Origin: Mesodorylaimus sp. YZB2_4
Lineage: Eukaryota; Nematoda; Enoplea; Dorylaimida; Dorylaimidae
NCBI GenBank assembly: GCA_030248295.1
Contig: JASANH010001374.1
Coordinates: 558,001-622,000, forward strand
Length of the DNA: 64,000 nucleotides
Direction of reading: 5' to 3'
Made by a program: the position numbers and the translations under genes. Shown in pieces: positions 1 through 12,300 of this stretch (the first letter of the stretch is position 1; each line of letters begins with the position of its first letter). Under the pieces are notes generated by a model. That model was given only the letters and a program-made list of their open reading frames with translations. It did not search any database and was not told the origin of the DNA.

Positions 1-105
1 CGCTTGTTGACTACCGATCTCCAATTAGCTGCGAGACGGTCAGTGTCACTTTTCGCCGGCTTGTAGTCTACTCGTAGTGTTGCCCTTGCACGAAGGACCG
101 GAAAC

Positions 106-1303
106 ATGGAGCTGAGCAACGTCCCATTGGTCCTATTGCTTCTTGGACTGATAATCGTCAGTGGTACAGCGGCCGCCAATGAGGATATGGGATTGTTGGC
201 GAGATTGGGCATCAGGAGGTAAGCAAGTTCATGTTTTACCACATCACCAAACGCTTATGCGCACTCGAGGGTGAAGCGACACATTTTACACGGAATGATT
301 TACCGGCACACGAGTTGAACCCTCGCCCGTAACTGCGCACCTAGCGTGAGAAGGAGACGCCTAAACCACCAGGCCACGAGGCCGGTATTACGGGACTTTG
401 ATTCATGGTTTTATTTTCTGATTTCTTTGTCCATCCCTGAGATCTAACCACAAGACACTGCGCTCGTAGGGTATAAGAGCATACATATCAGAGTAGGGGG
501 GCATGAGCACGTTATAGGTGTCTTAACCTTGGAGAATGTGTATGGTCGCAGTGAGTGGAGTATGTACCAGGTCAGTGTACTCCTTTAGCATAGAACATCT
601 AGTGTGCATCCGAGATGTACGCCAAGCAGTACGAATTGCCTTCTCGACATCTATCCTCCAAATGAGGCAGAAACCCGATGGTCGATGCCTCTGGCCCCTA
701 TGACTAAAAGGCTTACCTAAAATGTTGCGTCCATTAGCTCTCCGCGGTGTCTTCTCCTATGTAGGTCATCTAACATACACTAGACATCATGGTAGGACCT
801 GGTAAGTGGAGACGAGTACTCACTGCCGCCATTGCCAGTGTACCTTTCAGTCACCTTTTACATCGGGCTTTGTGTTCGGGCCAAGAAACAATTAATTATG
901 TCTGGGCATTTTAATCTGCCTTCCTCGTCTGGTGCGATCATTGAAAAAAGTCGCCTCTAAGCGCTTTTGTATCCCAGCAACATGATCAAGTGTTTGCGAC
1001 AATTATAGAATGCAGAGATGATTAGACACTCACGCGCCCAGGCCCATTGTCCGTGCATACCATTCATTCCTGACTTGTGTCCATTTCAGACAAAGCCGCT
1101 CCAAATATGGAAGCAAGATCAGCTGGTCGCCTATGCGATCGTTGCTCGCGGCGGCGCAAAATCGACTTCCGTCTTACATGCGTCAAGGCAAGGCTAGCGA
1201 GAAGAACGTCGTTAACCAATTAGCCTTTCGAGAAAAACAGCGGCGTCTACACGATTCGTGTCAAGCATCGGCCGCCCAGTGTTATTTCAAAATGATCTTG
1301 TAA
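106..1303 (+). CDS. Putative secreted neuropeptide precursor (two exons)
   Basis: Exons 106-218 and 1090-1303 join in phase (AG|A) across a GTAAGC donor and a TTTCAG acceptor to give a 108-residue protein. Residues 1-24 form a signal peptide: a hydrophobic run VLLLLGLIIV, then SGTAAA. The rest is basic. A dibasic RR near the end would release a C-terminal peptide, LHDSCQASAAQCYFKMIL, with two cysteines six residues apart. One short peptide at the very end of the precursor, with a C-x6-C ring and no amidation glycine, is the layout of allatostatin-C precursors; the QCYF motif is shared, but the order around the ring differs. CCHamide also has C-x6-C but is amidated and N-terminal. A poly(A) signal follows at 1415-1420. 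Secretion is well supported; the hormone family is inference. Confidence 0.68.
233..388 (-). mobile_element. tRNA-derived SINE, diverged copy (intron of peptide gene)
   Basis: Read on the minus strand this has a tRNA-like head (GGCCTCGTGGCCTGGTGGTT, then a B-box-like GGTTCAACTC) followed by the body word CCCTCGAGTGCGC shared with the copies near 35.9, 39.8, 50.3 and 56.5 kb. It lies in the single intron of the peptide gene. It is more diverged than the other copies. Confidence 0.6.
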
Positions 1304-2234
1304 ATAAGTCCTAGCTTGGACGAAGAGGAAAATATGGTTCGAGTCAAATTAGGCCATGTCTGATCCGAGATCCTGCTTATGTTTAACATTGCTGTAGAAG
1401 AGTAATGATGGCTAAATAAAACATTTTGGGAGAAATAACGCCTCAAGACCCCCAAAATGAGACCTCTCTTGTCCCGTTCATTCAGTTCTCCACCTCATAC
1501 TCGCATCTTGCATGATAGAACGTCATTAAGTCACTGACAAGAGTAGATCTACAGTATGAGTAAAAAAGCTCATGCCAACTGGTCACGCATCTCCGTCCAC
1601 CAATGCACGCTATACATTCACGATCAGCCTGGCCCCAGGGATCTTTTTCGATTTCCGTGACTCGGTCGCTCAAATTCAAGAACGCATGCAAAACGGCATG
1701 TGAGCGTGAATTCGAGCTCATTACATGTTAGACAAGGACTAGCTTGTTTCTTCCATATTAGGCAATTGATGTCATAGGAGGAACCTGTGCCGCTCATATG
1801 AAGTAAGGTCGATAGAGGGTAATCATATTTGCTCAGGCCCCAAGCAAGGCTCGGCAAGTACACTAGTCACAAAAATAACTTGTTCTCTGCCTAGAAACGA
1901 TAATTACATAAAGAAAGGGATGGAAACTCACGCAGGCTGGATAGATATTACAAGAAATCACTCACGTTATCTGATACAAGGGACCAAGGAACACGTGGGT
2001 TATCAGCATGGAAACCATGTGCTTGTCAGAATACAAACTACATTTATCCGGTTTTTTGTGCCTGCCCAGTTGGTTTAGCGAAGCACAGATGGAGGCATGT
2101 CGGGGCTGGGGTGTATGCCCGTATATGGATCGTATGGTGCTACAAGGGTAGAATTAGGCGGATTGGCCTTCTCCAGCGGCCCTGGTGCTGGTGCTGTGGA
2201 AGTGGGCCGTACAACACCGATTTTATCGAACTCG
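1304..2234. other. Intergenic region
   Basis: This lies between the converging 3' ends of the peptide gene (+) and the DEG/ENaC gene (-). I see the poly(A) signal at 1415 and otherwise no supported gene or repeat. Confidence 0.5.
1415..1420 (+). terminator. Poly(A) signal AATAAA of the peptide precursor
   Basis: A canonical AATAAA lies 112 bases after the stop codon of the secreted peptide gene, on the same strand. Confidence 0.6.
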
Positions 2235-5200
2235 TTATCTTGCTAAAAAGGAAAGGCGATAAGTACTGTGTCCACAATGGACACAAATTAGCTGTACCTC
2301 ATCGTACTCAGCAGAAACAGGTTTTGATTTCTTGCAGCAGCAAGCGGCCAACAATAAGCATGGGAAGAATATGAATTCGACCATGGTGATCACACTGACT
2401 CCGATCCACAGGCCTATCTGGCCTCCGAAATCAGATATCAATTGCTCAGTCTAAACAGATCATAGATGAGGTCGGAGTGGTCTGGTGGCCTATCCTCTCT
2501 TTACCCCGTAAGCTGGGCTCTCGGACAACGATTGATAGTTCATTCTTTCGTAAAACACTTCCACCATCATTGTATTCTGTGCACACCACGCGTGCGCAGC
2601 AGCGAGATCACCATTGGCTCTGGCATATTCGTCACAAAAAGCTGGCTGAAACAGAATAGAATGCAGACGCGGAGCTGGAAGGAATGAAAACCGATCGTAC
2701 CAGGAACGAGCCCGATGGCCAGTTGCCAGTCGATACCGTCATGCTGTAAGTTTGCTCCCTATATTCAAAACCAAGTGAGTCTGGCCAGCCCTTGCACCGC
2801 TACAGTCCACCACAGCTGCACTTACTCGCATAATTCGGGACAACTGCATCTCGCGGCGGCGTTGAAGCTGACGACTGCAGTCTTGCTGCCGCTGCCAGTC
2901 GCGCTTGTGATGCAGGATACTGTAAGGAAGGAAAATACAGTGGGCTGATTAATGAAGCCTAAACTAGCACGTACGTTTCGAATTATTGCAGTATTTTGCA
3001 GTCGATTTGCATCTGAATGCTGGATCGCAACAACCACACTTTTCAACCAGAAAGTCTTGCAAGCAATCGCGAAAACAGCCCTGAAAGAACAGGATGCATT
3101 GCGTGCAATCACTCAAGTTTTGTCCTCTAAATTTTGTTTTGAACCTGACTCCTGAAACTGAAATTTACACACCCCTCGAAACTGGTTTGAACATTCCAAA
3201 CTGGTTCAGTGTGCCGCATTGAACCAGTTCAATGCCGCACATTGAATTGAACTGGCTGACTGCTAGCAGAACTCACTTATGGAATGTTAAAGAGTGAGAA
3301 TAGCCCAAGTCTTTGCAACTTTTGATCGCATATGTCTGCACAGCACAGTTAACAGAAAAACGCAATCCCAAGCCCAAAAAAATGGAATGTAGGGGACATA
3401 CTTCGACAGAATACGTCTTCAGTGATTCCTCGGTACAGTTTCCGTAGGGTGGCCCCATTCGAGATGTCTCAACCTGAAACAGCAGTTCATAGGGGGACAA
3501 AGTTGGCATGGAACAAAGTGGACGTACGTATTGGAGTCCAAAAGATGTCGTAAAGCCTGCAGCCGCATTGTAACCGAATGCGTCTGGGAACACTTGCTCC
3601 CCTTGTCCAGTGACTGAAAGAAAAGAACATTTTGCTTATACGGCTCGCTGCCTATAAAAAAAAGGAAAACCATGAAAAACATGAGCCCCGAGTGGGAATC
3701 GAACCCTCACCAGTGGGGTTTCCGTCCATTTATACCATGGGACCCTACCCCTTGATGTATGCTGTGCCTCACCAGTGGCCGTCTAGTAGCACTTAGTGAA
3801 GCAGCTACTCGTTACCTGTCACACGGACGCCTGCCGACTCGGTGATGTCCAGATACTCGAGCAGGTCAGTCATGAGCAGGACCCGCAGCCCGTAGCGTGG
3901 TCCAGCTCTCTTGGACGTGTATTTGCCAACGTCATTGAATGTGAAGCACTGGCCGTAGGTGGGGTCCATCGTGACTGTGAAGTCATTGGTGCATGCTTTG
4001 GCCGAGTCGAACGAGCAGCCCATGATCAGCTCCTCTTGTTTGTAGCTGATTTGTTTCTTCTGCTCGTCCGTCATGGCCGCCACGTAGTACATCATGTGAT
4101 CACGGGCCCGGGCTTGAATGGCCATCGTGTCATTGAGGTCCTGTGGGGAGCACTGGTTTACGAAGGCTCTGCTAAGGCACCCTTTGGACTTACAGTAAAG
4201 TTCCATTTGTCATCTGCACTGCGCAGGGTGCGATTCACAGCCGATGCGTAACCAGTCAGCAATTCATTCAAGACTGGCACTTTGGACACTTGGGATTTCT
4301 TGTACGGGTTCAGATTGCAGATGGTGACTGCCGGGAAGCCGAGAGAACGAAATTCCAACTGAAAGTGCAATTTTGCCATGTCTGAGTCTGTCGATACTCG
4401 CACAATGAGACTATCAGGTATCCTATTGTGTTTCACAATCAAGGATTACGAGAGAGCGAAGATCACAAAACATATGGCTTGCCCAGAAAGAGTCGCCCTT
4501 CGGTTTAGTGGCCGCGAACGCCACCAAATATGGGGTGGTCGAGCATCGAAAATGGGCGACAGAACGGGTTGCATCAGACCTCAGCACAGTAAGACACAGG
4601 CACTCGACTCTTGAGGGCCTACCCTTAGGCAGGATATCATATGAGCGAAGGCCCAGTGCCTATGATAACCTGTCGAGTTGATCGCCTAGCCAGACGCAGC
4701 CATGTCAGGCAAGCGTAGGACAGTGCGGCCGCCCGAAGTCAAAGGGACAAAAACTCCAACTGTAGCAGGTAAGTCTTACGACTATGCCTGCGTCTGAAAC
4801 ATCAACCCGAGGGGTTGACGTCTCCCAGCCAGGGAAGCGTATCGTTTTGTCTCCCCCAACTCGCCATGGCCTGCCTGGCAGAAGGTTACTCAGGTCCGAG
4901 GCCGAACGACAGATTTATAACCAGCTTCTGATGTCAGAAGAAACCTACTACTGCATGCTAACCGGACGCCCCACCAGGCATTGTGGCCACCCAGGGTAGT
5001 TTGACCAAACTGCAGGCAGACATACTGCACTCGCAGTACATAGTGAAATCCTTGTCCTAGGGGGTTCCCTGAACCAGTTCACTGAAGGTGCAGCTAGGCA
5101 TCCCCAGCACCCGGGTAAGCTATTCGAGGGGATAATCCAACCAAATGGATCATAGGATTTTCGCATGGACGTTTCAGCATTCTTGCACTCATAATCCACA

Positions 5201-5438
5201 GCACCCGTCTCACCTTTGTGTTGACGATGACATTGAAGTCCAAGTAACTCTCGACCAGCAAGTACATCTGATAGGTGAACATGGCCAGGCACGCCAGGAA
5301 TACTATCAGCCAAAACATGCGCATGCACGTACTCTGGGCACGGCCGATGTGAGGCACACCGCTGGCCGATGTCCACAGCGAGAAATCGCGCATAACTTTC
5401 CGTGCGGTCATCGTGACGGAGGCCCGGCCACCAGCGTA
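2235..5438 (-). CDS. DEG/ENaC (degenerin / amiloride-sensitive) sodium channel subunit
   Basis: Trimeric plasma-membrane cation channel subunit. Ten exons join in phase on the minus strand: 5438-5214, 4358-4194, 4140-3816, 3613-3528, 3473-3402, 3080-2975, 2919-2826, 2743-2701, 2645-2505 and 2450-2235, giving about 490 residues. Family landmarks in order: cytoplasmic FSLWTSASGVPHIGRA; TM1 MFWLIVFLACLAMFTYQMYL; post-TM1 FPAVTICNLNPYK; GPRYGLRVLL; PPYGNC; the cysteine-rich GCFRDCLQDFLVEKCGCCD; RCSCPELC; STGNWPSG; VEVFYERMNYQSLSESPAYG; and TM2 GGQIGLWIGVSVITMVEF with the G-x-S selectivity filter (GVS). The start codon is uncertain: an ATG lies inside the first listed exon, but that exon has an acceptor-like CCCTACAG and may be preceded by another. 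The N-terminal gating His-Gly dipeptide is Ser-Gly here. One exon is only 43 bases, and one intron (3474-3527) is 54 bases with an open frame. Confidence 0.93.
4763..4895 (+). repeat. Hairpin-headed dispersed repeat, copy 1
   Basis: It starts with an imperfect palindrome (GCAGGTAAGTCTTACGACTA then TGCCTGC), then GAAACATCAACCCGAGGGG, GTTGACGTCTCCCAGCCAGG and ACTCGCCATGGCCTGCC. The layout is shared with copies at 18.1, 45.1, 45.9 and 46.1 kb. It lies in the first intron of the DEG/ENaC gene. Confidence 0.7.
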
Positions 5439-6880
5439 CTGTAGGGCTGGTGAGGATTCGAATGAGGCGAAGAATTTGAAGAGGTTAGGGGGAGTGGCTA
5501 ATATCGATCCCCTGCCCATTGACCCTTTGTGCAGGCGTCAGGGAGTCCTTGACATCGGTCACCGAACAATGGGCTTGGACCAAGTTAAAGAGAACTTCAG
5601 ACAATGGATTCGAGAAGACGTGCTATTGATCAGGACGTCATAAAGTTTTCATGATCTTTTCGCGACATTGACCTCATCTGAGGGACTGAGGAAAGTTTGT
5701 TCGAGCTGGATGGACGAATCGTGATTCGAATAAAAGGACTGCCTTAAGGTTTTTTGTTTCATTTTGGTAGGCAAGGGAGCCTTTGCCTTATGAACAAAAC
5801 AAGATCTCTTCAGACAACACCTTTGCCAATAGGTTTATCAGGCCTTCCGTGCAGGACAGAACACGAGTACACGAATGCCAGATTATCGATTAGAGTGTTT
5901 TAATGTCAGTGCCTGTTCAGGATTCGCCCTTGGATATTAAGCAGTCAGGCTTAGTCGTCTGTTCTCGATCTGATTCAGATCTGTCCACGCACCATGGCGC
6001 CAGTCGTTAAATCGTTTCCACTGTCTCTTCAGAAGAGCGCGGACCTGAAAGAGTGGCAGTCATTGAAGTGAGAGCACTTTGGTCCGACACATTCTGGAAC
6101 CAGAAGTGGGGATGGTGAGGCCAGCTTTGCTTAGGTATAGACCATTTCACAGATCTCGTGCAAAGCAAAATTTGAATTTCCCGCTGCAAGCCGCTTATAA
6201 CAGTTTTACACCGATGAAAAGTTCCTTACTTCTAAGCTTGTGCGCGTTTCGCTCACGAAAGCTTTACAGAATACAAAACAACGAATTCTGGCCACCTTTT
6301 GAAAAGAAAAGCAATGAAAGCCATAAATCAGGAAAACTGTCAGAAAACCTCTTTTTTTTAAGCAACTGGCGCACACGCTGTAAGTAAGAGATTTTTCGTC
6401 AATGTGAAATTGACGTAGGTGGCTTGAAGCGGGAAATTTTAATTTTGCCATGCACGAAGTCGTCTATTCTGTAGCATTCAGAAAGAGCACACTGCTTTGG
6501 CTTACAGTACTATACGACTGGCGATGAGCAGAGGGGGCAGTGGACAGGGCTCGCGGCCTGGTGGCTGAGTTCCTGCCATTCACGACAGGGCGAGTGTTTG
6601 GTGAGTTATAGGCGAACATGGACAAGCAGTTGACCTGGGTCTTCATTCGCCCCCCCCCCCCCTCTCCCAGCTAAACCCTTTCTAGGCATATTGACGTCCA
6701 AGTTGCAAGGAGTGCAGACCCTAATCTGAAACTGAATTTTACTCAAACCGTGAATTATGTGGCGCAGCTAAGCATCATGGCTGCCTTGCCGACTCTACTT
6801 ATTGCCTTGGTGTTTTATCTTCATCAGATAAAAAGTGCCACATGACTGCACTAGTGTGTAAAATGTAGTTTCAGTTACCG
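5439..6880. other. Intergenic region, possible promoter of the DEG/ENaC gene
   Basis: No gene is supported. It holds an E2F-like TTTCCCGC at about 6178 and its reverse complement at about 6431, plus a poly-C run at about 6650-6662. Any 5' exon of the channel gene would lie here. Confidence 0.4.
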
Positions 6881-9046
6881 TTAGTCTTCTGTCAGATGGT
6901 ATGGGTGTCTTCGAGGCACTGGCTCCTCGCCATGAGGAGCGTAATAAGGCGGAAAAGGGCACAGCTTGCGCGAAGAGTCTGGTGAATTTTTAAGAAATGT
7001 TAGGGAAATGAGACCAAAACGTCCTCTCACCCTGCCATTCTTCGCCGCATGATCCAAGAAGGAGGTAACTCCAAAAGCCACATTCAACCCGAAAACCACT
7101 GCGAACAGGGCTAAGTTGTGTTTGTACACAGCGAGCATCCCGACGTAAAAGGCAGCCATCGATAGAGGGAAAATGACGATGGCACTGGTGCGCGATATTC
7201 TGCACAAGAAACAGATTGCAGACACAGTCCTCACCTATTTCAGACAAAAGACTTACACAGCGTCCATCATTTGATTTCTGTCGAAAGTGACAGTTTGTGT
7301 TTTGCGAATATATATGCCACCAGATTCGATGATGGCCACAGTGGCGATGTTCATGATGACAATGGGGACAATAGTCCCGAACGAACTCAGGTGACCCAAA
7401 TTGACCCAGCATCTAAAAACTGGTCCTCTGATTGATAGTTCGAGAAAGCCATCGATGAGCACTTACGAATATTTGGCGATATAATCTTTGAATGAGGTGA
7501 TCGCTGTGGCCACGACGATGGGGACTGGACCAGCTGAAAAAAAAACTGCGTGAAAACCAGTATTTTTCAGACAAGGACGTACTGTATCCGAGCAAAAACT
7601 AGGTTTTCTCCGGGGTCAAGGGGAAGAGGACCCAAAATCCCAGACAATGTCGAGCGCCTATTGAAAGACTCCTGTGGCTTACCCCAACCGAGTACCATGG
7701 CCATTTTCTGAGATATCAGTTGGCCACGGGCGATCACGTTGGTCATAATGGCGTATGTTTGAACTGCCTCCAGCAGTGCGAAGGTGTTGTAGGATATGAA
7801 CAAGTACTGCATGGCCACACCAGCGCATGAGCACAGTACCTGCAATATCGGTAAGCTAGTTCTTATTTGAGTCCCAGGTAGATCTCTGCATGAACCATGT
7901 TTGACTGCGATCCCTAATGGCCAATCACCTTGTCTATCCTTGTCCACCATTGCACCAGCAGCTGCGACACCAAGGAGAAAGGCTACCGGACTCATGGTCG
8001 CTCCCAAGCTTCCTTTAACTTTTTTGTAGTACCATTTGATCTATACCTGTTATAGGATGGGTTTGTTAATTTTACTATGCAATTGCAAAGTCAGACTTGT
8101 GCCATCCAAACACGTCTCACCCCTTTCCCCGCCAGTTTTTTAACTTTCTGCTTGTTTATTCTACAATCTTATTTGACATATTGGCCAACACTGTTGACAT
8201 TCTAGATACTCCTGTGCCCTATCAAAGTGCTATTTTGGTCGCTTGGTTTTGGCCTGTCCGATAAGAACTCCTGAGCCGCGTCACACTTCAGTGATGCAGG
8301 TGCCTTCTGACGCCGAGTCTGGTACAGTATTTGGGTCCAGAAAGATGTGTGGGTCCTCGGAGACTGATGCAGCGCTTCATTTACCTGCAGTGATATCCTG
8401 CGATCGCGTGCAATACCATACCTTGAAGAACGTAAAGTTCAAAATTTGGAGCTGAGAAATAACGGTATAATTAACGATATCATATCGTTTTCTAGCACAA
8501 ATATCGTTATCCTTACCGTTATTTCAAAAAATCGTTATCGTTCAGTTAACGACGTTGAAAAGAAGTCGCTAACGACATGATATCGTTATCGTTATCATTA
8601 TAGCTATATAAGCTAATCGCGACGCATCCTGACGGAGCGCGACGGAACGCGAAAGGGTCCCTATAAGTGTTCTCACGATCAGCCGCACCTGGTCCAGTCG
8701 CCCTAAACTAGCACATTGCACTGATCCTCTATACTTTGCCCCCTTCCACCTGTCCATTGCATGCGACCCTGATCTCACCTCCCGAGACGTCATGTCGCGA
8801 AAGAATAGGACGAGTGCATGGCCGAGGACTAAAGTGACTTCTTGGCAGGCCTGCAGCTGCCTCTCGAACGTCCAGTGCCTACAACAAGCAAATCAGTAGT
8901 GGTGGCTGTAATATGAACTAGCAGAGCACCTACTTGGTTATGGCGCACAAAACGAAGCTTGCTGTCAGTCCTCCCATGATCGTGATGCAGCCCAGTGATT
9001 AGGCTGTGTCGGCCAATTTTTGTTTCAGTGGTGTGTCGATCGAGTA
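6881..9046 (-). CDS. Adhesion-type (class B2) seven-transmembrane receptor domain, probably the 3' half of the lectin-mucin gene
   Basis: Minus-strand exons encode a class B2 7TM bundle. A TM1-like segment (GCITIMGGLTASFVLCAIT, about 8998-8940) joins HWTFERQLQ (about 8875-8780) across a phase-2 GT-AG intron. TM2 is SPVAFLLGVAAAGAM (about 8005-7929). TM3 (7839-7683) has CSCAGVAMQYLFISYNTFAL followed by LEAVQTYAIM. Exons 7683, 7533-7467 (GWAGPVPIVVATAITSF), 7412-7257 (CWVNLGHLSSFGTIVPIVI) and 7199-7031 (TM6-TM7, ending LNVAFGVTSFLDHAAKNGR) join in exact phase. A short tail exon ends at 6881 (PHGEEPVPRRHPYHLTED) or in a second frame near 6892. TM3 and GWxxP are adhesion-GPCR hallmarks; Methuselah-like receptors are the alternative. 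At most about 185 bases separate the mucin exon from TM1, so there is no room for a normal GAIN domain. An in-frame TAA (8999-9001) sits just before the TM1-like segment. Several outer exon borders are approximate. Confidence 0.78.
8457..8610. repeat. ATCGTTATCGTT low-complexity, palindrome-rich tract
   Basis: This holds repeated (A)TCGTTA words in both orientations, such as TAACGATATCATATCGTT and GATATCGTTATCGTTATC. It lies in an intron of the receptor gene and looks like a decayed, fold-back-prone simple repeat. Confidence 0.6.
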
Positions 9047-9317
9047 CTGTAAAGTGTAAAGTGATTAGATATCAGATTGCGGTGTAACGGACATTCAGGC
9101 TGTTTAGGGACAAAGGGAGGGTCAAGGACAGCTCGAACATAAGCATGGCATGCACCCCTTTGTTGGACCTTTTTGTCAGAAGCTAATTTATTGCACTTCA
9201 GACTCTTCTTTTCCCTGGGATGCCATGAAGACTAAAAATACCTATGCAGGCAAAACCAGCGTCAGGTAAGGGTCATCTTGGCCAAGTACTGTAGTGGATG
9301 CTGACTGCAATTCTTAC

Positions 9318-12300
9318 CCAACTTATTTCCTCGTCCTCCACATCTGACGGTGATTCTGCTGTTTCTTCTCTCTCTGCTGCTTTCACTGGTCCTCTAGTCT
9401 CAAATGCTGCTGGTCCAGAGGTAGAATCAGGATCAGTCCTGGTCATTCTTAAAGCCATTTCGAGGTCTCTGCTTGATGAGAGTGTTTGGAGATCAGGGGC
9501 GGAAGTTTCTGCGTGTCTGGTGGGAGTCTGGTTTTCACCCTTTTCAGTTATTTGCTCGTCACTGACACTGATTGGCTCTTCTGTTTTCGAATCCAGTGAT
9601 GCTGGTGTGGGTGGCAATGTATCAGTGATGTCTGGTTGGGGTAGTGTGAGCGGAGGGTGGATGAAAAGTTCTGTGCTTCGAGCAGTGGATTTCATTAAAT
9701 GTGTTGAAGTGTCTTTCAGTGGTCTTGATCCCTCCGAAGTGGGAATATCATGCACAGTTACAAATGGGCTGCTGTTTATTGCGGTTTGGGGCACAGGGTA
9801 AGTCACGAAGGAGTGGAAGATTGAATAGGCTGAAGTGGGTTTGGTGGTGTTGTTGGACTGGCTGTGAACTGATGACGAGGATCTGCTTGATGAATCAGAT
9901 TGTCCCTCTGAGGTCGGAGTCACGGACAGAAGAGATGCCTTGCTGGAACCAGTGGTCATCAGGTGCTGTGCAGTCGCCTTTGTGGACCCAGTGGTCAAAG
10001 GGTGAGGTGCACTTGACAAGGCAAATGTATGTGGTAGAGCGGACTTTACTGTAGGGCTGGCACCGCCAAGGGTAGTATGAGCCATAGTGCTTGTGGTCAG
10101 TGGTTGCGCAGATGCTGTTGTTGTGGACCCTACTGTAGGGCTGGCACTGTCAGGGGTGCCGTGGTAGGTACTATGAGCCGCAGTATTTGTGGTCAGCGGT
10201 AGCTCGAACTTGCTTTTGGTTTTCACAGTCCATTTCAAGGTAGTGCTGGAATGCGAGTCTGTCATCCGTTCATTATTTTGAATAATGTGAGAATGTGAAG
10301 CCTGAGGGACTTGTGTGTCTAGCTTGGGTCCGACAGAGCTCGCACTCAGCGGTGTAGTCTCGGTTGAGACGTCTGCGCTAGTGCAAGCAGTGTAAAGTGG
10401 CGCTTGTGTAGTGTAATGGGATCTGTGGCCTGTGCTGGATGTACTTTTTATTCCCGGGCCATTCATAGAGGAGGAAACGAGCGTCGCTGGCGTGATAGGT
10501 CCTCCAATGAGTCCTGGCGTAACATGCGTCCTGCTTGTGGTCACAGGCGGGATTTTGGGTTCTGTGGTGTCCTTGCTTGTGTAATGGTTTCTAGTGCTGA
10601 ATTGGAATTCCTCTGTACTCGCTGAATTGTATGGCGAGTGCTGAGATTCTGTTCCATGCCTGGTTGTGTCCAGGCTTACACTAAGTTTGGTCTGGTCTCT
10701 CGTTGGTGGTGTAGTCATATCAAAGGGTCCCTTTGTGCTGGTTGATATTCCAGGGGTACTTTTTGTGAAGCTAACTGTTGTGTGGGCATGCGATACTGAA
10801 AATAAGAGTAAGGTAGAATGGGGACGGTCAGTCATGGGGTGCCCTTCTGTCACTGGTGCCTTTTCTGGAATCATCACTGTTTCAGCGTGGGTCTCGTCAG
10901 TCACTGGAATTATGCGAAGTGTCTCTGCCGATGTAGGCTTGAAGGTGTCTTGGATTTTGGTGCCTGCTGTTTGTGCGGACTCAGGTTTCACCAACTTTGT
11001 TTGCGAGATAGCATCAGCATTTGGACTGGCTGTCAGTGGTTTTGGTGGGATGCGAGTATGAAGTGCTGAACTTGGCTTACTTGTGTCTTTGCTATGGGGA
11101 AGGGATGAGCGTGGGTGGGTGTTGGTGGTGAGGCCAAGGGGATGTGATTCACCGACAGTTGAGGCTGCCGCTGCAATGTCCACAACTTCGTCATCCATGT
11201 TTGTGGCGGGGACTGTGGTATCAGCGTGCGAGCTCACTGATTCTGTGGACTTTGCGTTAACGCTCGTGAATGCATAAGTAAGCCGTGGATGGATTGTTGC
11301 AGGAGAATCGTGCAATAAATGAGCGGCTGTAGTAGTAGCTTGCGACGAGACTAGATAATCCTGACTGGCAGGGGCTCCTGTCGTGGCCATTTGTGTTTCT
11401 GGCTGAGTATGCCTCTCAATTCTTTCAGTGTGAGGGCGGAGAGTACTTGGTGAAAGTGAGGTTGTGCTGGTCACTTTCCTTCTGGGCCTATCAGTCTCAT
11501 GGCGAGCCTTCGTTGATGTCTGCATGGAACTGAAGTGATGATGCTGGGTTGTAGTGGCATCTAGAGTAGTATAGGCCTGCTCTGAACCGGGTGTCGCTGT
11601 AGAAAATGCATTAGTAGGGGTGATCTCAGCCTTTGGAGTGGTCTCTGTTGCCTCGATCCAGTGTGCCATTGTTTTAGTAGTACCCCTGTGTTGGGGAGAT
11701 GAGCGAGATCGTCTTGTAGCAAGGCCCCTTGTTGTGCCATTGATTTGCAACACTGTGACTGTTTCAGATGTGGTTGATGGAGCCAAATTCTCGGTGACAC
11801 TTTTTTCGAGAGTCCAGACTGGTTCAGAAGAAGTTGAGTCCCTAGGAACGGCATTGCTTTCACCCTTGGTGACGGCCTGACCTTTACTTGTCTTCACAAT
11901 GGAGGTGTGGCTGCTTACTGGCTCGCTAGAAGATGCTTCTGTTTTCGAGTCATTGTTTGGTGCAATCGAAGTGGAGGCAGGATGGGAAATCAATGGGGGC
12001 ACCACAGAGGTAGATGCATCGTAGATGACTTCTGAAGATGCTAGTGGGGTTGTAAAGACAGTGCGTGAGTGGTCTTTGGTTGGGGACAGTGGACGATCGG
12101 TGCTTGGCAGTGCAGCAGACACTGTATCAGGCAAATATGAACTGGGGGTGTCATGTGAGCTAAAAGTGTGACCTGATGTTTCGATCTCCTGTGTCGTTGG
12201 TACACTGTGCTCTAATTTGTCAGCGGCACTGTGGCTCGAGGTCGGCAGAGATAGTCGGGGCGTCGTTGAGGTGGGAATTTCCTGCGTCAAATGTGGAGAG

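Noticed and set aside
3293..3351. Minus-strand candidate exon (TYAIKSCKDLGY) in the DEG/ENaC gene
   Set aside because: Its phase does not fit the next exon. The exon at 3080-2975 fits both phase and the family's cysteine pattern exactly.
3688..3760. tRNA gene on the minus strand
   Set aside because: The B box GGTTCGATTCC is present, but the acceptor stem does not pair and the anticodon arm is poor.
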